64,000 bases of DNA from assembly GCF_008831285.2 (NCBI RefSeq), contig NC_045149.1, positions 10,194,417-10,258,416 of the forward strand, in the 5' to 3' direction. This document shows, one piece after another, positions 38,401 through 51,059 of this stretch. Position 1 is the first letter of the stretch. Every line of letters begins with the position of its first letter. A program made the translations under genes and the position numbers. The notes beneath the pieces were generated by a model. That model saw only the letters and a list, made by a program, of their open reading frames with translations. It did not search any database and had not been told where the DNA came from. The stretch is from Nymphaea colorata (taxonomy: Eukaryota > Streptophyta > Magnoliopsida > Nymphaeales > Nymphaeaceae).

Positions 38401-40213
38401 GAAGGAGAAAGAGAGAGAGAGAGAGAAGATAAAACCTGACTTCTCTAAAACGTAACACTCTAACTACCATATCTGTCTCCTTATTGAATGTTAGACAATG
38501 AAAGTTCACTGAGGGGAGATACACACAGAAGTCAGGGTTGTTAGGATTGTTGAAGTCAGGATATAGTTTCCTCAGAGACACAAATCTGCTGCACAATTCG
38601 CCATCTAGCATTTTTAACTTTTCACTTTTTAACAAATTTCCATATAAGACTTGGAATGACAGAAAATATACAGATTCCTCCCAAAAAGCAAGACCATAGC
38701 TTTTATTTAAGCCCATTACTTGTCTACATTCTGTCCAATCAGCTGGGTTAGAGAAGTTGAAAGTTGCAGTGGGTGGGGAAGGAAAGGGACCACCACTACA
38801 ATACGAGGCCCTTGTTGCCTAGGAAAAGCTCTTTTACTTGATGAACACACAATGTGCACTTCAAATTTTATGATCCTACAATGCTAAGACAATTGATTTT
38901 CTAACCCCACCTAAGTACTATAGCATCATTAAAAAGGGGGCTTGCCAGGGCCTGTGCACTCACTTGCCTAGGTGCACTTGTCATGGCTAAGCAGAATAGC
39001 AGGAAATTTATTGAAGCACAACAACGAAGACACATTGATGTATTCCCTTAACAAGAAAGTAGGTGATAGGAAATGTTTTCAAGGTAACAGACAATTGAAC
39101 TGGGACAAGAAATGGTTTAACTGTTCCCAAATTCATGCGTTGAAATGTAACAAAGTGAAAGATGGGTAGCACGCTCTAAGCCCATGTGAAAAATGAATGT
39201 CTTTTCCCATCTAACATTGATTCCAAATCCAATTATGTCCACTTTCCTTGCTTTCTTCAGGGGTACTAATGGTTGGATTTAGTACCAATCTGAGATTCCC
39301 TACATGATTCTATTATATAGTGCATTCACTTGGCATGTCAACTTAAGACGAGGTAGCATCCTTCCCAACCTGACTCTATTCAGAATCCTAACACGTGGTA
39401 AACCTGTTCAATGATTGCACATGGACAAAATCTTCCTGCATGTATACATCCCCAGTTTGTGAATTCATCTAGAGTAACTTCAGGGCTTCCAGTAACAGTG
39501 TTATTCTCCTCTTCATCTCTTGAGTCAGTTTTTGTTGGTGAAAAATTTTAGTTTCTTGTCTTGAGTGAAACAGTGACAGACAGAAGCGTCTTTGGAAATG
39601 TGGACACCATATGAGAAGCTTCCATGCTTTTGCTTCTGGTCCTTACTTTCTCCTTTCCTTGTTTTCAAATTATTGTATGCATATATACAAATGGATTGGT
39701 GTAGCGGGACAGTTTTAGCAGTCAAACTCAAACGTGTATTCAAGGTTCAATTCCTATGGGCACCAACAGTTGCACAACTCAAAGCTTAGTTTACATTCCA
39801 GGATTGGGGGAACCTATAGAAGACTGTTACCACTACTCTCATGATGGTTTACCTCTCCAAGAAAAAGTGTTTTATTTGTACATCCTGTTGCATAGACTTT
39901 TGCCACCATGAAAATGCGTTCATCTTATGCCCAAGACGGATCCAAATCCATCTCAAACCGACACCCAGACCCTAGATCTGTAAATAAGGCCAACTGGACC
40001 CAAAATTGGATTCAAAACCCAAGAAGGGAGGGTGAAAAACCCTAGGCACCCCGGGGGTTTGTACAGATCTCTCTCTCTTCTTTTTAAACTGATCTAAACC
40101 CTAGGGCTTCATGAATTAATCTAGGCCATTCATCTTGAGCTAAGGAATAATCTATTTAAACCTCAAGAGGCCCCCCAAGAGAGGCATGCCACCAACATCC
40201 TTGGATCCATTAG

Positions 40214-40265
<52 letters not shown>

Positions 40266-43183
40266 TTCTCTCTCTCTCCTGTTTTCTCACACATCCCTCT
40301 CTTTTCTCTCACTCCCTCTTTGCTTCTGTAATCACCATATGCTATGTCAACAGCATTGTCGAACATAAAAGGCATAAGGTCAGGATCATATTTTTTAGTT
40401 TTAGGTAAACGTTTCAAGAATGCATAAATGTAAGACTATGGTAATTTAAAATGCCATGTGACACTGCCTCCATCATCCTAGAGCCTTGTTAAGATGACCA
40501 AGTATGAGATAGTTCCCTACTGTAATGATATGGAGACTTTAACTTTGAAATGATTCCTCACATTAACTCACAGTCATTGAGGATTCTAACCGTACACATG
40601 AAAAGGTTCTAAATAATGGACTATCAAGAGAATTGACATGCAAAGTTAGACTCCAATTGAAGCAAAAGAAAATTTCTTATAAGCTTCCTGTTGATGAACA
40701 GGATCTCCTAGAATTACTTCTCCATGACTTCTTTTCTTTACTGGTGAACGGAAGAGGGTAACATTATTAATTAGGATTAAAAGTTACACCTAAGATAACA
40801 TACTATTATTCAGCAGAAGGAGACAGACAACAATTTCATTGAAAACAGAGAAAGTACTATACAGGAAGCAACTAAAAAATTAGTTTCAGTTATACAAACA
40901 AATTGTAGATAAGAGATCATACAATAGAACGTTCAGATCATAAAAAATTCCAATTTAACTAACCTGACAGTTTCCATCACCTTGCACCTTAACTTCCGTC
41001 AAATTATACAGCTGCAATCTGTCAAACAACACAAAACCATCTTGTTTAACCATACATAATGATTGCAAAGGTTGCTACCTTGAGATGAAATGCTGAAGAT
41101 GCAGAGATGCCTGAATCATCTATGCTATAAGTTTCTCTCAAAATGCAATTTGAGTATGTTCTTGTGACAAAAAGGCACATGAGCTGAGAGAAGGCCAAAT
41201 ATAAGATGGTTTTGAATGTTCTTAGATCCTTATCTTCACCCTTTCCACTCTGAATTAGCCAAAAAATCACCACGTCCTCCACAAACACAGAAAAAAAAAG
41301 GAAAAAAGAACAATGTTTTAGTCTGATTATCTAAGAATCTGAGGTAAGAGTCAGATTGAAGGTTCCAAACAACCTCCAAAGAAGATTAAGTTGATGTCTG
41401 TCTATAACAATCATGCCTCTAACATGCCGAGAGCCTCCACCTCCACTAGATTCCCAGGACTGCCACTAAAGACTTACTTGTTTCCTAAGAGAAATAATCT
41501 GGATTCTGCAAAAAATCACTGTATCTTACCTGTCCAGCAGCCTTTGATGATCTGAAGTAGCTTCATCAGTAGAAGGAATTTCCCCATTAATCTTAGGAAC
41601 GTGCTGGAAAAAATTGATGGTTCGCATGAGATAAAATAAGATATTATTAAGTGTAAATATAAACAGTAACCAACAAGAACAAAAATAACTGCAGTAGAGT
41701 TCCAAGAACATATGAACGCAACATATCAAGCAAGCAAATTCATAGCATCAAGAGAGTCCAGTACGAGGGTATAATGGACAGGTAGGCTCATAGGGCTAAG
41801 TTTTCATGGGCTTCCTAAAATCAGTTTCCCCATCCTTTCGAAAATTTTAACCATCACATGAACTGAATAGAACAAGGCAAATTCAGATGTACATATAAAG
41901 AAGTTATTTCTTGCATAGTTCCTAACTTCCTACACCCACTTCTTTCTGGAGTAGGCTATGCATACGACAAACAATTCCTTCAGATTAGGGTGGATATCAG
42001 GCTGCAATAGTTACAGCTGATTGACTACCATAACAAACTAATCCCCTGAATCAGCAACGATTATGCTGGGATAACTGATAACGTTCCTGGCTTCCAAAAG
42101 TAGCACTTGCCTTCTTCAGGTTGAACTGAATCCCAAATACATTTTTATTTTAATTAACAATATTTAAATTATTAACAACCAAAAGACCACAAGAATATGT
42201 TACTTAGAAAAAATAAAAATAAAAATATGGCTTTTTATTTATTAAATAATGGGCATCATAAATAAATATATATCATAAGCACAGTTAACCAAAAGAGCGC
42301 AACATCTGACCCAAGACCACAGATATAATTAAGCCAGGAACCTTTTGAATCTTATCAGGCCTGGTCTGCAATTTGATACCAAGCCCAGCCAGAAATGGGT
42401 CAGGTATCCAACAAACCAAGGTGTGCAGCTTGATGCCAGCTTATCTCAGATGATGTAACTTAAATGAAAATGTAGTGAACTAGAACCAATCAAAGAGCCA
42501 GAGTTTAACAAAATAATTCCTGAAATATGCTGCCTATCACTATCAGCTTGCTATCTGGTAAAACATAAATACAGTGAAAAAATTTTATGATACAATTATG
42601 AAGTGCTTACAGCAATAGGTATCATATGATTTAACCTCCTCCAGAGTTCATCATCCCATGCTGAGCATGCGTCTGTCATTTGAAGGGAACCATAATAATC
42701 TTCTCCATCACACAATTTTGTTTCAGTACTTGAACTTGAAGTAGGTGGCTCAAACTCTTTGTCTTGATCAGATCCTGCAGACAGTGATAAACCAAAATTT
42801 TTTAATGGACTCCAAGAAAGACCACCAGATTAAGTGCAACTGATTAGCATTAATAAAGCACCTGAGCTAGAGTATGCCATGGAGTGGGCAATCCAATCTT
42901 GTGCAAGAAAAGATTCCTGTTGATGTGCTTCACTAGAATCTCCAGAACCAGAAGCTTCAGTGACAGCAAGTTGGTTTAACTCTTGTTGAAGGGAATATGC
43001 AAGTAATTCATCGTTCTGTACGTTGTCATGGTTGGTAAGTTGAAGCTCCCTGGGAAATTGCTCAATATAGAGGGTTGGTTCATTTTGAGAACTGAAAAGG
43101 CATGCTGGAGTCGGAAAAGGATAAGGATCACCCAGGATTTGGAGACCCCAAGATTCAAATGGATCGGTCTCATAAGTAACCAT
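34374..43183 (-). CDS. OTU-family cysteine deubiquitinase, nine recognised exons
   Basis: Exons in transcript order: 43183-42862, 42774-42611, 41603-41530, 41018-40964, 38094-38020, 37885-37812, 37705-37657, 36833-36749, then 34462 onward. All introns are GT-AG with matching phases. The N-terminal third is Ser/Glu-rich and acidic, with a LQQELNQLAVTEASGS block and LAQDWI known from plant OTU proteins. The OTU domain has the catalytic Asp201 and Cys204 in VQGDGNCQ, then FRALSDQFYR, EIYAGYVPMAY, GEWGDHVTLQAAAD and His310 in FWAEVHYNSIY. All three active-site residues are present, so ubiquitin-bond hydrolysis is expected. The C-terminus is unsettled: reading on past the last exon ends at TAG 34376-34374 (328 residues), while a donor after 34406 could join an exon at 34308. 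The closest group is the Arabidopsis OTU9-12 type; the exact member is not assigned. Confidence 0.9.
35393..35420. repeat. (AT)n microsatellite
   Basis: An AT array within the last large intron of the OTU gene. Confidence 0.9.
35609..36284. mobile_element. CGAACTCGACTCG-rich inverted-repeat element, copy 3 (in OTU intron)
   Basis: The left end is AGGGATGTTCATGAACAGCTCGGCCAG. The right end, read in reverse complement, is GAGGATGTTCAATGGGTTGAGCC. Both halves carry the CTCGAGCTTGA or CTCGAACTCGAGC vocabulary of the family, while the middle 400 bases are unrelated sequence. It lies in the intron before the last OTU exon. No clean target duplication was found. Confidence 0.55.
38328..38426. repeat. 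AT-rich, GT and GA compound microsatellite
   Basis: Successive ATAA/TATA, GT and GA arrays in the large OTU intron between the DGNC exon and the FRALSD exon. Confidence 0.8.
40197..40264. repeat. (CT)n microsatellite
   Basis: A pure CT array of more than 30 units within an OTU intron. Confidence 0.95.
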
Positions 43184-44870
43184 TACTGGTTCTCAATGTC
43201 AAGCCAAGAAAAGAGCTGCAGTTGTCCCTTAGATGATCAATTCTTTTGCAGTCACTCAACATGAACGACCAAGAGCAAGCAGCACCACTCATGAGCGTTC
43301 AAAATATCTTGTTTGAAAATATGGTTCTAAATCCTGTCCAGTGGAATGACTAAAATTGTCCAGCAACACCTAGCGATAAAGCAAATCTATTTCAGTTACA
43401 AAAAAAAAAAAAGCCAATAGAAAAATGTTCCAAAGCAGCAGCTTATTGTCAGCATATATTCAAGTAGTGGCTTTAAACAAGGAACTCCACCGAATCTTTT
43501 GTCATTGAATCTCGACAAACATACGATATTGACAAAGAAAGAAACAGAACCAACTCCATATGGTCCACAATGGTACCCACTTCACCAACAAAGAAAAATA
43601 AGGATTTGGAGATCGACTTTCCATATGGACGGGGTCATGATCTAACATGAAGCTACAAGTCATCACAGATCACTAAAATCTTCTCGCAAGTGCATTCAAA
43701 TTGAAACCTATTCAACATCAACTTCTCAAATACCTCAGTTGAAAGAGCCTTCTTCTCCTTACTCACAAAGTTTCCATTCTAACTACAGCCCACGCACGTG
43801 CTCTAGATCCTTGTTGCTGCTCATACTTCTTCATTAATGGCAGAAAATTCCGTAACCGTAATAAAAAGTACTTGAGAAAAATGTCGGCCTGGATAACTCC
43901 ACATGCAAATTTGTCACCGATTCAGCTTCAATTGATCAATTACCAGATTCACTAGCGCAGTTCCATTCACTGCTTCTACTGATAACAGTCTCAAAGACGT
44001 CCATATCAATAATCTTGAACAATCCAGTAACAGAGATGCAACCACCACATCATAAAGAAAAGTAGAAAACCGCTCAACCAGACGATGAAGAAGATAAAAA
44101 TAAAAAACAGAACCAGTTCCCGTTTCAAGCTTCCACAGAGAAACAAACATCACAAGCCCCCTCAAGAGTGCCTTCAACTGAACCGGATCATTCAGGTGTT
44201 CAAATCCTAGAAAAACTAGTAACTTAATTTTACCATAATTACCGCAAAAATTAACCAACAAATTTTACGACCACCATGGCGGATTCAACTATTTATAGGC
44301 CAGAAAAAACAAAGATGAATCATATCGTTTAATACAACACTGCTGATTCAAAGAACAAAAAACAAAAACAAAAAACAAAAGAACGTTTATAAAGGGCATC
44401 CGAACAAGGCCAAATAGCTTACAATTTCAAAAGACACGATTTAACATCCAGAAGAACGAAAACGCGTTATCATCAAACTCCAGACGAACTCACCTCCAGA
44501 AAAACAAAGCCACGCCCCTCCACAGATATGAGGACCAGAAGAGGGTCAGCCATGGAAGTGAGCATGCGAGGGAGAGAACGAGGCACTGACAGCTGACATC
44601 AACGGAGTAGAACGGCCGTCTTTCTGGCGCCGGGCGATCCCAGCCGTCGGATCTCGAATGTTGCATCAAAATGCGGGCCAATTTGCCACATTCCAGGCGA
44701 TCTCGGCCGTCGAAAATTATCCCAATGGACGGTTGGGCGGCGGCGAAGAACGAGGTATCGATGGACACGTGGCGGGCGACGGATGGGTGGATTTAGCAAA
44801 TCGTGACAGAATAAAACACGCAAGTCGCTGCTGACGGGAAGGGGAGAAAATGCATCCCACGTGTACGGGG
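43184..44870 (-). promoter_or_regulatory. Upstream region of the OTU gene with a probable 5'UTR intron
   Basis: A strong donor, CTGGAG/GTGAG, lies on the minus strand at 44494/44493. An acceptor-like ACTGCAG lies near 43220, just before the start codon. A leader exon around 44495-44600 spliced to the first coding exon is therefore likely. From 44560 to 44830 the sequence is GC-rich with ACGTGGC and CACGTGT words (G-box-like), fitting a promoter. No coding exon is seen in between. This reading is inference. Confidence 0.45.
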
Positions 44871-46676
44871 TTTTGTCAATGCCGGTACGAGGCGATAAAC
44901 GTCTCTAAAAAAACGATACAGATAGCCGATACGTATCGGCCTCATTTGATTTTTAATTTAAATTAAGCTGAGCATCGGAACCATCAGGTTCGACCTGGCG
45001 CCTAACTTGCAGTCAGACCCAACACTTAAAACCGAATGACTCGATTAAATTTAAATATATATATTTTTAATATAAAGTAATATATAAATATAATTAATTA
45101 TAATAAAATAATATAATTATATATATAAATCAATAAAATATATACTAAAAAAATCAGTCTTTGTTTGGTTGACCAGGCCTTTTTTTTGGGGCCAAGTTGG
45201 GCCGAGTATCTGACCCAACGTCTAATCTTAATTTAAATTGATAAAAATTAAAAAATATATAAAAATTAGATTTTCATGTTCACCTGTAAGGCTGGACATT
45301 AGGCTTGGGTTGAGCCAGACCCTTACTATTAAAATGAGCTCAGGCTATTGACTTGAGTCGTCGGGTTTCATGATGAATTAGATTCAGTTGATTTTAAAAA
45401 TAATGTTATTATTTTTTAATTTTTTTATTAAAATTTAAATTTTTTTATTAAAATTGAATTCAGCCCAATGGAACCTTGAGTAAACTCGAATTGAACTTTT
45501 GAGAGTCAGGTCAAGGCCTGATGGATCAACATGGGCCTCAACCTAAGGCTCACCCAACTCGACTTAACTCAAATTCTCAGTGATTAACTTGTCAATCGGG
45601 TTGGATTAGGGATGGAGTCAAGAATTAATTTTTGAGGACTGAATAGACATGTTTTTAAAAAAAAAAATAAAAACTCCATTACGAATTTAAAAACCATATT
45701 TTTTTTCTTGTTTTATAATTATTAGCAAACTTAAAAAATAATTTTATTACCTAAATTATTAAGCTTAATTGGGTTGAGGGCGGTGGCTGAGAAGTGAGAA
45801 GAATAAGAAAAAGCGATACGGATGATGTGTATCGGCGATTCGCGTTTTTGTAGGGACTGTTGCGAGACGTATAGGATGACGCAAGCTGTCACGCGGTTGA
45901 TGTTGACAAGGAGGAGGACATATCACATATGGTTGGATCCCAACAAGATTTTGCGCAATAAAAAACTACAGGAACTCTGTCCTCAAAATCATTCATTTCC
46001 CTTTTTTATCTCTTAAATGAATGGCTACCTAGCGTTCAGTACAGGACGTGCATACTGTCAAACTGCTTTTTAACATACTTTTTTTTTTTTTTTTGTCTGT
46101 GTTCATTTTTTCATTTTTTTCTTATAATAATATATTTTATTTTCGCTTACTATAAATTTATATAAAAATAATTTAAACACTCGGTTCAAGTTTTAAAAAA
46201 TCTTAAAAAGGAGGTTTGATTTTTTTGGGCTTCGTTCCTCGGGCCCGGCCGGCCCTGGGTTGGAAAAAACCTACCTTGGGTCAGGCCCAGAGGCCAGCTC
46301 GGCGGTGGCCTGGCCCGTTAAGCCTATTTAAATTAAAAAATTAATTTTTTTAATTTTTTTGTTTTAATAATGTATATTTATTATTAATAAATATATTTTA
46401 TATTAAAAAATATTTTATAATAAAAAATTATTTTTTAAATTTTTGTTAGTTTTTGAAAGTAAATGATGAAGGCAAAGAATAGGAGGAGAAAAGAGGCCGA
46501 AATGGGTCCGACCCAATAAAGAGTTGGACTTGCATCGGTTCAAGTTCGTGATTGTTGCTTGAGCTTGTTCGACACTCGCCAAGCTCAGGCTTAATTCGGC
46601 CAAGCTTGATTAAAATAAAAATAATAATTTTAATATAAAATAATATATAAATATAATTTAATTATATAAATATAAA

Positions 46677-46713
<37 letters not shown>

Positions 46714-46740
46714 TTAATAGTAAAACTTATCGAGTCGACC
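44871..46740. repeat. AT-rich repeat cluster with CGATACG remnants
   Basis: Two short blocks rich in cgatacg/cgtatcg words lie at 44894-44941 and 45812-45842 and resemble the ends of the element at 13753-14545. Between and beyond them are long homopolymer and TA-rich tracts with GGGTTGGGCC/GGCCTGACC-like words (for example 45180-45220, 45470-45600, 46240-46320), as seen at the ends of common plant inverted-repeat elements. There is no gene. A (TA)n tract lies at 46680-46705. Confidence 0.45.
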
Positions 46741-48250
46741 GCCCTTTTTTATTGGTGCCCAGGAAACTTTGTGCCTTAACTAGAAAAGGAGAGGTGAAAA
46801 CGTCCAAATCAATCAAGATTAGATCATATCCTTTTTTTTATTTTATGGTGATGCTCATTGATTGCATTAATCTTTATCATATGTGTCCCTAATTCCTTGC
46901 TTGCAACGCATACAAAATGTGGCATATAGCGGCTGGTTGGCAACGGCAACGACTTGTTTTATTAGTTCGCTTCAAAAATTACGATAATCATAAATCTAAT
47001 TTAATCTTTGAAGCAAGTTTATAAAATAGTAACAAACTGTTGTAATTGTCAAACACTTATTAAGATCCATTTCGTAATAATAACAACATGTTACCGTCTA
47101 CGCCCAAAAAATCAAAACAATTCATTGAACACTTTTAAAATTATTATATGAATCTTCTCTAATTTTGGGGCAGATAATTGAAACCAAACATATTGTTACC
47201 ATTACAAAAGGCCCCCTTAAGGCCCTTTACCAATGGAAAGTTGGAAACAATTTGTTATATGCATCAATGTTACATGAATCTAGTTCAATATTTGAGGCAT
47301 ATTCATTAAACTGTACTAAACTGCTATTGTTGCCAAACAGATCGTTAGATAATGGGAACATTAATAAATAATTATTCCACGAATCCAAACATTTCTATTC
47401 TTTGGGGCATATTCATGCAACAGTTAAATATTACAATTTTCATTACAAATATGTGGCATACTAATGAAACAATTTGTTACGCTTCTTGTTGCCAAATGAT
47501 AGTTAATCTATCGATAGTACTATTAACATAATCAACATCCATTCAGTGGCCAACCATCTCAGATTTGGAGTTCTTTGGAATATTTTAAGAGTTTTTCTAT
47601 TCAAATTAATTTTAATTTTTTTCACAAATAATCAAGTTTTTAGTAAGTTAAATTGCTAATTAAACCCTTGTACTCGATAGCCCCGTCTTTTATGACCTAC
47701 ATTGTTTTAAACTTGTACCTGGAGTGGTGTTCATGGAAGAAAGTACACTTTGATGGAAGTGAGAATCATTTTGTGGGCAACATAAAAGTAAAACCTTGTG
47801 GTTAATAATCTTTCTCCGATCGTTATCTGCAACTAAGTCAATTCCCAATTAACTACTATGGCCCACCTCCTTTGAGGTTGACGTGACTTTTATTCTCTGT
47901 CTCTCTCACACACACACGCACATATATATATATATATCTATGTATATATAACTAAAACTTCAAAATCCATTTGCTAAAAAAAGACCACAAGCACTCAGCC
48001 ACTCACTAATGTCAACATAGTAACTGTTTTTAGCGACAAATATATATATATATAACCCTCTTATGAATTCTTTAGGCGATCAAGTATATGGAGAACATAC
48101 AATAAAAGCTAAGTTAAAAATATAGAAACTAAGCAGTATCTTGAAGAGAGAGGGGGAGAGAGAGAGCTGTAACATAAAATCTTAACATGAACATGCATTC
48201 AGTATTTCAGTGTCCAAGATTTGGGTGATCTTGAAGGCGTTTATTATGCA
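46741..48250. other. Intergenic AT-rich DNA
   Basis: No gene is seen. The words TGTTGCCAAA and GGCATATTCAT recur between 47220 and 47505, suggesting a small decayed repeat. TA microsatellite tracts lie near 47923-47950 and 48040-48055. Confidence 0.4.
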
Positions 48251-48264
48251 AGATCATTCCACAT

Positions 48265-48570
48265 GCAGCCCCTTATGTGGTTTCCCATTTAAGTACCGAA
48301 GCCGAATATCGAGCACTCGCAAAAAACCCTTTAGATGAAATATTTACTACAAGAACTTCGGCATGCAACCCACTCACATCATCCCAACTATTTGTTGTGA
48401 CAACATTGGCGCAACGTGTCTAGCATCTCCTTCAGCTCTCCACTCAAGAACCAAGCATTTGGAAATTGATCTTGTGTTCCGTCGTGAAAAACTTACAAGA
48501 CAACAATTTCATATCTCCACCAAGGACCACATTGCTGATATTTTTACTAAATCATTGACAAAAAAACAGG
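48265..48570 (+). mobile_element. Ty1/copia RNase H fragment
   Basis: A plus-strand fragment shows STEAEYRALA (frame 1), then CDNIGATCLAS, TKHLEIDLVF and ISTKDHIADIFTK. These are the consecutive motifs of copia RNase H to its C-terminus. Frameshifts occur between the first and second blocks. No LTR or other domain is attached. Confidence 0.85.
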
Positions 48571-50519
48571 GGCGAAGCAAAAAGGAGACCGAATTAAAGT
48601 TTCTAAATTTTGATAAGAACTGAAATATCATTTTTCAAAACTTTTATATAGGACAAGTGAAATTTTCTAAAATTTACATAAAAATTTCTCTCTCTTTTTT
48701 TTTTGAGAAGGAGCGAAGGCACCCTGCGGACCTCCCCTTGGCTCGTGTGTCATTTTTTTTTCTCTTCCCCTTGGCTCGTGTGTCATTTTTTTTCCTCTTC
48801 GTAGATGTAGTAGACATAAATGGTTAAACGGACATGAACCGGAAAAATATGCGCTACATTTAATGCAAAAAGCATTTTTTTTCACTGAATACTTGAATTA
48901 CGCAGGTAATAACATCTAACTGTGGCCTCACAGACAGTATCCCAATCAAGGGGAGTAGTTTGGTGTTATCAAAATATTTCTAATTTTCACGGACACAAAA
49001 GAAAGAAAGAAAAAACAAGAAGATTTTGAGTGAGAAAGAAGTTAAAAGGAAATTAACTATTTTTTTTGTTATTTTAAAATATATAAAATCCAAATTGACT
49101 GATGTGAGTTGCAACTTTCAGCACGTCTTTACTTTAGAAAATATGGTACCTGATGTTGATTTTTGAGTGACGAAGAAGATTAATTATATCACCAAATTAT
49201 AGAAAAGAAAGTTTAAAAATAATAAACCATGACTGCCCATGTCATGGTTGGGCTTAAATGATATTAACGAGACAAGGAAAAGGCATGCCTTTTATGCACA
49301 ACCAATCACATGCAGAGCCTTTTAAATGAAGCCCTTCATAAATAAGCAAGTAAATTTTAGTCAATTACGTTATCGATAATACACATTTATTTCCCAAAAG
49401 AATTATTTTAGCCATAAAGTTTGCCTTGTCTACAATTCAAGGACGCCCCTTGTGCGGTGTCGGATCCTTTTTATTTATTTATTTATTTTTTTAAAAAAAA
49501 GGGAATCGGGCATTCAACCTCTCCGGCACCCTGTGGCCACCGCATGGGAGGAGGCCTTCGCCGGAGCTTCCTTTCATTTTTTATTTATCGTTTGCATGTT
49601 TAGAAATGAGTCGAAACGAGTTCCACTTCATAGGTTTTTTGTTTTTTCACTTAATCTTTTCCCTTTTTTTTTTTCATCTGCTTTGCATTTTCATAATATT
49701 TTTCTTTCACTTCATAATTTGAAGAAAATGGATAAGCATCACCCACGAGATTAATTAGCATGGAGATTGACAGAGAAACAAAAAGAAAAATGTGTGAATG
49801 AATATTAGATTATGAAAATGCCAATCACCATTCTTTTCTTACTTTTGTTTCAACTATCACTTACAATGAATCAAATGGCGATTCAAAGGATATCCAAGTT
49901 ACTAGTCATTTTTTTTTAAATAACGTCATACGAATTGCATCAAATTCCTGAAGTAACCGGAGATCTCTTATAGCCGGAACATAGACGTGGACTTATTCAC
50001 ATAAAATGACACGAGCTATATGTTATGGCTTCACTTAACAAGTTCCCTTCTTTCAGAAAACAAGCGAAAAGTGACAGCCGTTACTTCGCAAACTTATTTA
50101 ACGCCGCATAAATTAGAAAGAACGTGTTATTTTGGAATGCAAATATGATATTTCTAGGTCTTCGAACATGGTGATGTCGGCATGCAAGAAAATGAAGCGA
50201 TAAGATATTTCCAGATCTTGAAACATGGTGATAAAAGATACTCAAAAGATAAGAAATTCAGAAATCAACCCCACACGTTAGACGAACCATTTCTTGTCGA
50301 CTAAGATACCAAACTTGATTTGACCGATATACAGCATTTTCTTTTACCATTATCTTGCCACGGCATAAATTCTTTTTTGGAACGTTGTTTCACCATTGAG
50401 TCCTTCCTTCTTGAGGCCGCAAAAGTTAAAAAAAGTTCATGAGGCAACCAACTCTTTGAAAAAAAAGGCTGGCCTGTGTCACATACTTGCCAAACAAGCA
50501 AGTCATGACCAGTACTCTT

Positions 50520-50520
<1 letters not shown>
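48571..50520. other. Intergenic DNA
   Basis: At 48567-48660 lies a GGGGCGAAGC...TTTCTAAATTTT block that may be another short repeat. At 48734-48800 a 33-base unit (CCTTGGCTCGTGTGTCATTT and following) is tandemly duplicated. No gene is seen. Confidence 0.4.
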
Positions 50521-50566
<46 letters not shown>

Positions 50567-50611
50567 TAAAGTGAGACTGAACTTTCAACTCCATCTTCGA
50601 TAAGATAACCC

Positions 50612-50648
<37 letters not shown>

Positions 50649-50698
50649 TAAAGTGAGACTGAACTTTCAACTCCATTTTCGATAAGATAACCCTTTCT
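50521..50698. repeat. Tandem duplication of a (TA)n plus unique 54-bp unit
   Basis: A (TA)n array and the downstream segment TAGTCTTAAAGTGAGACTGA...CTTCGATAAGATAACCCTT occur twice in succession. The copies start near 50521 and 50616 and differ by about one base in the unique part and by array length. Confidence 0.9.
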
Positions 50699-51059
50699 AG
50701 AATAGAGATGACGACTATACAACAAAAAATAGCAAGAAGAAGAGAGAACGAAAGAAGAAGTAGGTGAGACCGTGAGAGACTGAGAGGACAAAAAGAGGGT
50801 AAGAAAACTAGACTAAATTTTCATATCTTTTTGCTCACTTTGTAATTTACCAATTTTGAAGCAAAGAAAGTGATTATGATAAAAAGGCACAGTGGTGTAT
50901 CTGGCATCTAACTGGACAGGTAAACAATAATTTCATTCTTTCCAGAAAGCATTTAAGCACATCCTGTGAAGGACTCCTTGATTTGAGTGAATTGTTTCAA
51001 TTACATCGAGTTGGGAACCAATTTGGAGGTTTCCTATGTCAAAATCTGTGAAAGCTTGC

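Noticed and set aside
38225-38716. 163-codon open frame on the minus strand within an OTU intron
   Set aside because: Its second half is translated microsatellite (TATA, GT, GA), and it lies between two well-supported OTU exons.
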